Source of the DNA: Sipunculus nudus
Taxonomy: Eukaryota > Annelida > Sipuncula > Golfingiida > Sipunculidae
Length of the DNA stretch: 64,000 nucleotides
Direction of reading: 5' to 3'
Assembly: GCA_026874595.1 (NCBI GenBank)
Contig: CM049312.1
Span: 27,585,956-27,649,955 of the forward strand
Shown here: in pieces, positions 58,421 to 64,000 of the stretch
Layout of the letters: every line of letters begins with the position of its first letter
How positions within the stretch are numbered: the stretch's first letter is position 1
The notes under the pieces: model-generated
Seen by the model: only the letters and a program-made list of their open reading frames with translations
The model's database searches: none
What the model was told of the DNA's origin: nothing
Program-made: the position numbers and the translations under genes

Positions 58421-61060
58421 TTAATACTCGTTTACAGGCGTAAGCAAACGGTTTCAAGGCAATATTTTAGATTACAGATTTATTTCAAAGGGAAGAAGCT
58501 ATTTTTCGTGTTAACTAAAAATGCTTTATAGGCGATTGGGCCCCTTTAATCGTTTAAACAGGACTACCTCTTATTTCCTAATTTGCTGTTCATCCGTCAC
58601 TGGCGATAAGGACCTCAGCATCCCAAGATTTAGTAAATGGGTATCGATGTGTCATGAGGTGGCTGACAACTCCGATCCGGGCACTGAGGTCTTAGTTCAT
58701 CTAGGACAAACAGCCGGTGGAATGTTGGTAACTCTGGACGTAGGCAGTTCACGCTTGTGTTGTTCTTAACAGAGGTGTGCAAGAAACAGAAATTTTAGTA
58801 CTCAGTGATTTCATCATAAAGTTCCATAGGGTGAGATATGACAACAACTGATGATCCCATAATAACACTGAGTGACAATCATTAAACCTGCCCTGTAGGA
58901 TGGGGAGGCTTGACGGGGATGATGGGTTTATTTCTATATTCATGTTTAGGTTAAACTATCGATTTCAGTGTTTTTTATTTTTTTGTTTTTCTGTCATTTT
59001 CTTTTTGCACTAGACCTCAAATATGGCTGATTTTTCCAACGCTGAAAATGACACAGTATTAGTCTTTGGTCACCGATTTTCGCGGGAAACTTATTTTGAC
59101 CTTGGCCGTATATTAAAGATTGTACACTCCATAGCCGATTCCCCATTATCGCCCCGTTGCGGGACGGTGGGAGGTAGCGCCATATCGGACCTCTGACATT
59201 ACGACCACTTTATTTGCTGTCAGAATGCCTTTATGTCTGAGGAACGCATTATAAGGCCCTATGAGGATGCAAATATTTTTTTTAATTTTTTGACAACGCC
59301 TCATGGCCTACAGGTACACTGTCAATTGACTTAAACCAGACTGATCGTTATCATTTTAGTATACTTTCTAACAACATCAAACATGAGCGAGAACAGTTCC
59401 GTTTTAACTCAGCATATTGGTAAATCTCTCCGCATGTTTGTTGAATTTCTGACCGCATGAAAAAAGGCATGGCTCGTACGGGTTACTAAACGCAGCCAAC
59501 TTGTACGCGATCCAGGATATGACTCGTTACCATAAAGACGGGGTTTCAGTTTGGGTTGTGAGTTCACATGTATTCTCTTGTGTTAATTCATCATTCGTCG
59601 CTTAGTGGCAAGATTATTGGCTATTTACCATAATACGAATGCAACATGATGGAAGACCACTGCGATGCATTCCTCAATATTGCTTGTATCACGACTCAAG
59701 TAGGCTAACCAGCCCCATTATCATTGCCTACTGAGTCGGGTTGTCACGGCTACGGGGGAGGGGGCTTCCATTGATCGCTAGGCGAATACATGTATCTATA
59801 GTTAGTGTTTTGGGCAATTTGCAAAGGTAAATATGGAACAGATTTTGATATGAAGCAGAATTCCACCAGTAGCCATGAGAACAAAAGTAACATTTGCGGG
59901 AGGACATTGACCCGGGTCAGACAACGAGATATCTTTTCTTAGAAACCGGCGGCATCTCTTGTCTCCGCAGCCGGCTGTCCGCATCTCCTCGCCCACGTGA
60001 CAGACTTTCTTTCACAAGCTCCCCAGGCTGTATCGGAGACAGTAACTAAATGAGACGCCTATATTTACGTCGCGGCGGAGCCCAAGAAACCGCCGGCACC
60101 CAAAGCCCGGCTGGTCAATAACCCCAATCAGTCAGTAAACAACAAGCGGCCTAGCCGACTGGCTGAACCCGTTTTGTTATATACTGCCTGATCAATGAGC
60201 TTTATCATCTGCCTTCCGTGGATATAACACATGGTATTGACAGATGTGTTTGTGGTCAGCGTCCCCTATTGTTATTTGATGCGCTGCTTAAGATGAGGGA
60301 TTAAATTGATTTTCCAAGTCATCATCAGTCGTCTGTCTGTTTATATGCCGTTTTTGTTGCTCCCCTGGTGGTTCACTGGCCTCCCTGATGTTTTATTTCT
60401 GACCTTTACGGTTTAATTTATTGCCTGATTTATTCTGCCTCCGCTTCCCTTAACAGGTGCCCGGTCTTTGTGCTACATCATTGTCAACACGTGACCAGTT
60501 CCATCTCGAAACACGAAAATGTCGGTCTCAAAATAGCTACCCAGCGTGTCTGCTTATGAGGATGACAAATATCCTGAGATATCTGATTCATGTGTTTAGA
60601 TTCCATCTATACTGCAGGAATCAATGCAATTTCACTACGTCCGCCGTTCGCGGATCTTTTTCTGTTGTTAACTCATAAATTCCATAGCCGTATCATTCCA
60701 AAAATTCCAAAAATTAATATTATAAAGATATGCAAATTAAAGTTCGAGGTAATGCTTCTGCGAACCGATATGCTATTTCCCACATTTATTATGTCTTGAT
60801 GATTTTACTAGCCATTGTACATACGCGGTATTGCATTCAAAGAGCATATACCCGTTGGCTATGCTGTATAAAATCTATTTCTTTTTCTTTTTCCAAGTTT
60901 AAACCCTGAAAGAATATCGACTTTTTTTAAAGGTCCCGAGTTCGAAATAACCTTTAGCGGGAATCCGTGTCTAAAAGTTTCCTGACAATATAGCACTGGA
61001 AGAATAATGACTATAATACTGCTATAATTTGCGTATTTGGGCGTGGTCGCAGAAAAGCGG
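58421..61060. other. No gene seen
   Basis: Mixed composition with CpG-richer patches near 59870-60150. A 45-codon frame there (60058-60195) lacks splice signals. Confidence 0.4.
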
Positions 61061-61074
61061 TATGCTACCCTATA

Positions 61075-61175
61075 CCGAGTTACATCCCCTTCCCCGCACC
61101 CTTAAAGAAACCCTGACAGTTTCCTTTCTCTAGGTTTCTCGAATCCGCTCTTGTGGCTGCCATTTTGCGTACACA
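61075..61175 (-). repeat. Dispersed repeat E, copy 2
   Basis: Matches 52735-52868, with the shared ending GCTGCCATTTTGCGTACAC directly abutting the tRNA-like array. Confidence 0.5.
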
Positions 61176-61885
61176 TTGTTACGAAGACAAATTAATCAGG
61201 GGAAAACATTGTGCCGATCCCGGATTCGAACCCATGTTGGTGGCGCACTAGTCCGGCGTACCAACCGCTTGGCTAGCAAAGCAAGCTTCACTAGCGAGAC
61301 AGTTCGGTCCGCTTTTATGTCACCCCGTAACACACCCTCTCTTAAGAGCGTTCTGCTATCAGAACAAGACTAATTATCCCAGGAGTCACACTTAAGTGAG
61401 CTTATTCACTGGGCCACAAAGTTTACCATCACGTTGGACGAGCCCCCCATTTTGTTACGAAGACAAATTTTTAAGGGGAAAACATTAGCCGATCCGGGAT
61501 TCGAACCCATGTCGGTTGCTCACATGTCCGGCGTACCAACCGATTCGCTAGCAAAGCAAGCTTCACTTCCAGCGAGACATTTCGGTCCGCTTTTATGTGC
61601 ACCCCGTGACACACCCCCTCTTAAGAGCGTTCTGCTATCAGAACAAGACTCATTATCCCAGGAGTCACATTTTGGGGAGCTTATTCACTGGGCCACAAAG
61701 TTGACCATTACGTTGAACGAGCCCCCATTTTGTTACGAAGACAAATTTTTCAGGAGAAAACATTAGCCGATCCGGGATTCGAACCCATTTCGGTGGCTCA
61801 CATGTCCGGCGTTCCAACTGCTTCGCTAGAAAAGCAAGCTTCACTAGCGAGACAGTTCGGTCCGCTGTTATGTCACCCCGTTACA
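61166..61885 (-). repeat. Second tandem array of tRNA-like units (three B boxes)
   Basis: The same unit as at 6192-7600, in the same orientation. TTCGAACCC starts at 61227, 61500 and 61778, spacings of 273 and 278 bp. On the minus strand the first unit has TAGCCAAGCGGTTGG, a better A box than in the other array, and GGGTTCGAATCC. The units lack the internal duplication seen in the first array. Confidence 0.85.
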
Positions 61886-64000
61886 ACATTAAAACCCGGT
61901 TATCACAAGTTGTTAAAATAGTTACTATGTTACTTTAAGATATGTTTGAAATCGAAAATACATAAAGCTATAAAGATATCATGAAGTCTCTTAAACACCT
62001 TACGTTTCCGTTTTCACATTTGTTGAAGTATGTGTTAATTGAATCATTTTACTTTCGTTTGGTATCATTTTATTTTGGAACGTATGGAAAACGCACACAG
62101 ATTTACTTAGCCTTATCCGGAAAACACTTGTTATTGAGTACCAACAGATCTTGATATGGACTCTCTGATGTGGAATACTCTTTGTCATTGTTTTTTTTTT
62201 CTTCTCGGAATTTAAGAGAATGTGGGGGGGGGGGGGACTTTCGGGCATACATATATAACTGAAATGGCATGTCCCGTTTTAATATATATAAATTATTAGT
62301 GCAACGCTGCATGGCATGTAACATCATTTGGTAATGTAGCATTGACGTTCGGACAATTAGTATGAGTATGTTATGTGCAACACTGTTTCTGATGTGGACT
62401 ACTTTGATGTACGCCACTAAAATCGAAACTGCGATACTTGGATTCCCTTACGTCGGGGTTTACTTTAAACCCCATCCGCTACCGCCGAAAAACAGGGGTT
62501 ACGCCGCTACCATCGAAAAGTTCGTCACATAAGGCTTTCTCGTACGCCGAAACAGTAATTCCATGCATCCTCACTCCTTGTCTACAATTTGTTTTTCGTC
62601 AAATGTTATAACATAAAACATCAAAGATTGGTTCAGAAATAGACCAGCTGTTGTATGGGTGCCTGCTGGTAATCATATTGGTGTTAATCCACATATAAGG
62701 ATTCAATATTCTCTTTTTGGGAAGAGTGGTTGCCCACGCCATGCATAAACGATCCTAGAACAGTAAAAAAGGTTTTATTCTTTCTGTAACATGAACTTGA
62801 TTGTCAAGTCATATTTGTTGTTTATTGATGTTATTTCATGTTCAGGAATGGTGAGTTTTTGTTGTTTGATAAAGGTCTACTGCGTGAATGTATATTATGG
62901 TGCGTGACGCTTATTGTGTACAGATGTCATCGCCGCCATTGCTACGTCATTGCGCTCACGACATCATGCGATGGATTGATGCTTAAAGACGTTAAACGTG
63001 CTATAACATTTCGCATTTGTTCAATGCCAAATATATAACCGCATCGATATCATGTGTGGGGAGTAAACTTGCCTTATTTAAAAGCATTGGGCAGACCAGG
63101 GTTAAAGAGATTATAGCAGCAAACGCGGAATCTTTTAAATAATCAAAAATATCTTCATGTCGTCGGAAAAGGCGCTGTGACCCCGAACGCTTTGGGAGAC
63201 TTACCTCAGTTAAAGCAGTTCTGAATAAATGTGCCAGCAACCAGTTTTAACCATCTAGATATACACAATAAAATGTGTTAGGCAGATATTGATGGGACAT
63301 TTAGGATTAATCGATCAATAGTTGATAGGTTTGGCATGCACGAACAAACCCTGGTCTGTTTATGATGTGCTGGGCTCCGTCAACTTTGAACGTTCAAGCT
63401 CTGCCTGCCCACACGTTTAAATAAACTTTCAATTAGCTGAGTTATTGTGTATTCTGTGGAGTTATTGTGTATTCCGTGCATAGGGCCATCCATTTTGTCT
63501 CCCGACGGGCGTCTCCATGCCTGGAATGTCATCATAGTCATGATTTAGTCAATCACCCGGGCGTATATAGTTGCCTGTGTCCAGTGTATTGTGCACACAG
63601 TCCTGCCGAAATCGTCAGCTTTTGCGTCAGACTTCATGTAATATTTTCAGTACGCAATATGAGGTTAACACTAATGGCTTTATCACCCCGTCCCATTAAT
63701 AAAGCTATACCGCTAGATGGTTCTAGGGGATACATTCTAAGATTGACTTATTTAGTCACGTGATTAAAAAGGGAGCATGGGTGGAAGTGGCCAAGTAGAA
63801 AGACTGAAAAATTGTTGAAAACCTTATTTCGAGATGATTTTATCATGATTTATATGGATAAGCAGTCAAAATAAGCAAACTTTAATTGGGTAAAACATTG
63901 GACAGACAGGGTGCAAGATGGAGGAAACAAGTGATGCTGTAAAATCGCTGGTTCGGTAAAAACATCGTGTCAAGCATGTAAGTGAGCATTCCATAGAAAC
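61886..64000. other. No gene seen
   Basis: Contains a G13 run (62224-62236) and a small CpG-rich duplication near 62470-62530 (CCGCTACCGCCGAAAA / CCGCTACCATCGAAAA). Frames of 60-100 codons show no recognisable domain. Confidence 0.45.

Noticed and set aside
60058-60195. Lys/Pro-rich 45-codon frame
   Set aside because: No start codon, no splice acceptor and no repeat or domain support.

Overview
The window looks like nuclear DNA from a marine invertebrate, most likely a mollusc or other lophotrochozoan. It is AT-rich, spliced and repeat-dense, with very long (TA)n tracts, tRNA-derived SINEs and an LTR retrotransposon of a type found in aquatic animals. No bacterial, organellar or rRNA genes are visible. 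The taxon is inferred, since no species marker is present.

One protein-coding gene can be built with confidence, on the minus strand between 28776 and 11762. It has four short exons: a signal peptide exon, then three exons that together make one PLAT/LH2 domain. Splice phases agree at every junction, giving a 420-nt CDS (139 aa, predicted secreted). A TATA box lies upstream and a possible poly(A) signal downstream. Each exon is too short or too featureless to stand out as an open reading frame. Intron 1 is about 14 kb and has been enlarged by a retrotransposon in the same orientation.

That retrotransposon (15260-21887, minus strand) is a young Ty3/gypsy-class element. Its LTRs differ at two noted bases and one TA unit, and it has a PBS fitting tRNA-Arg, a polypurine tract and gag. 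Its pol order is protease, integrase, then RT-thumb/RNase H, the copia-like order known from Gmr1-type elements. The RT catalytic core is missing and gag carries an in-frame stop, so it looks non-autonomous.

The rest is intergenic or intronic repeat. Region by region: 765-941 has five POU-octamer motifs; 1330-1960 is TA-rich satellite; 2776-3078, 13630-13885 and 45078-45403 are three copies of one SINE, each with a perfect 12-15 bp target-site duplication; 5703-7600 has tRNA-like repeats and a tandem array whose relatives recur at 61166-61885; 10366-10926 is a large trinucleotide tract; 12640-13083, 21938-22460 and 32662-33127 are minisatellites with about 30, 29 and 80 bp units; 37069-40922 is bounded by about 130-bp inverted repeats with TA flanks and encloses a Penelope-like end fragment. 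Several dispersed repeat pairs lie at 42.5/58.1 kb, 43.4/46.7 kb and 52.8/61.1 kb. Three GC-richer spots (36.2-36.66, 44.3-44.77 and 53.9-54.4 kb) end in good splice donors and could be 5' exons of plus-strand genes, but this is weakly supported.
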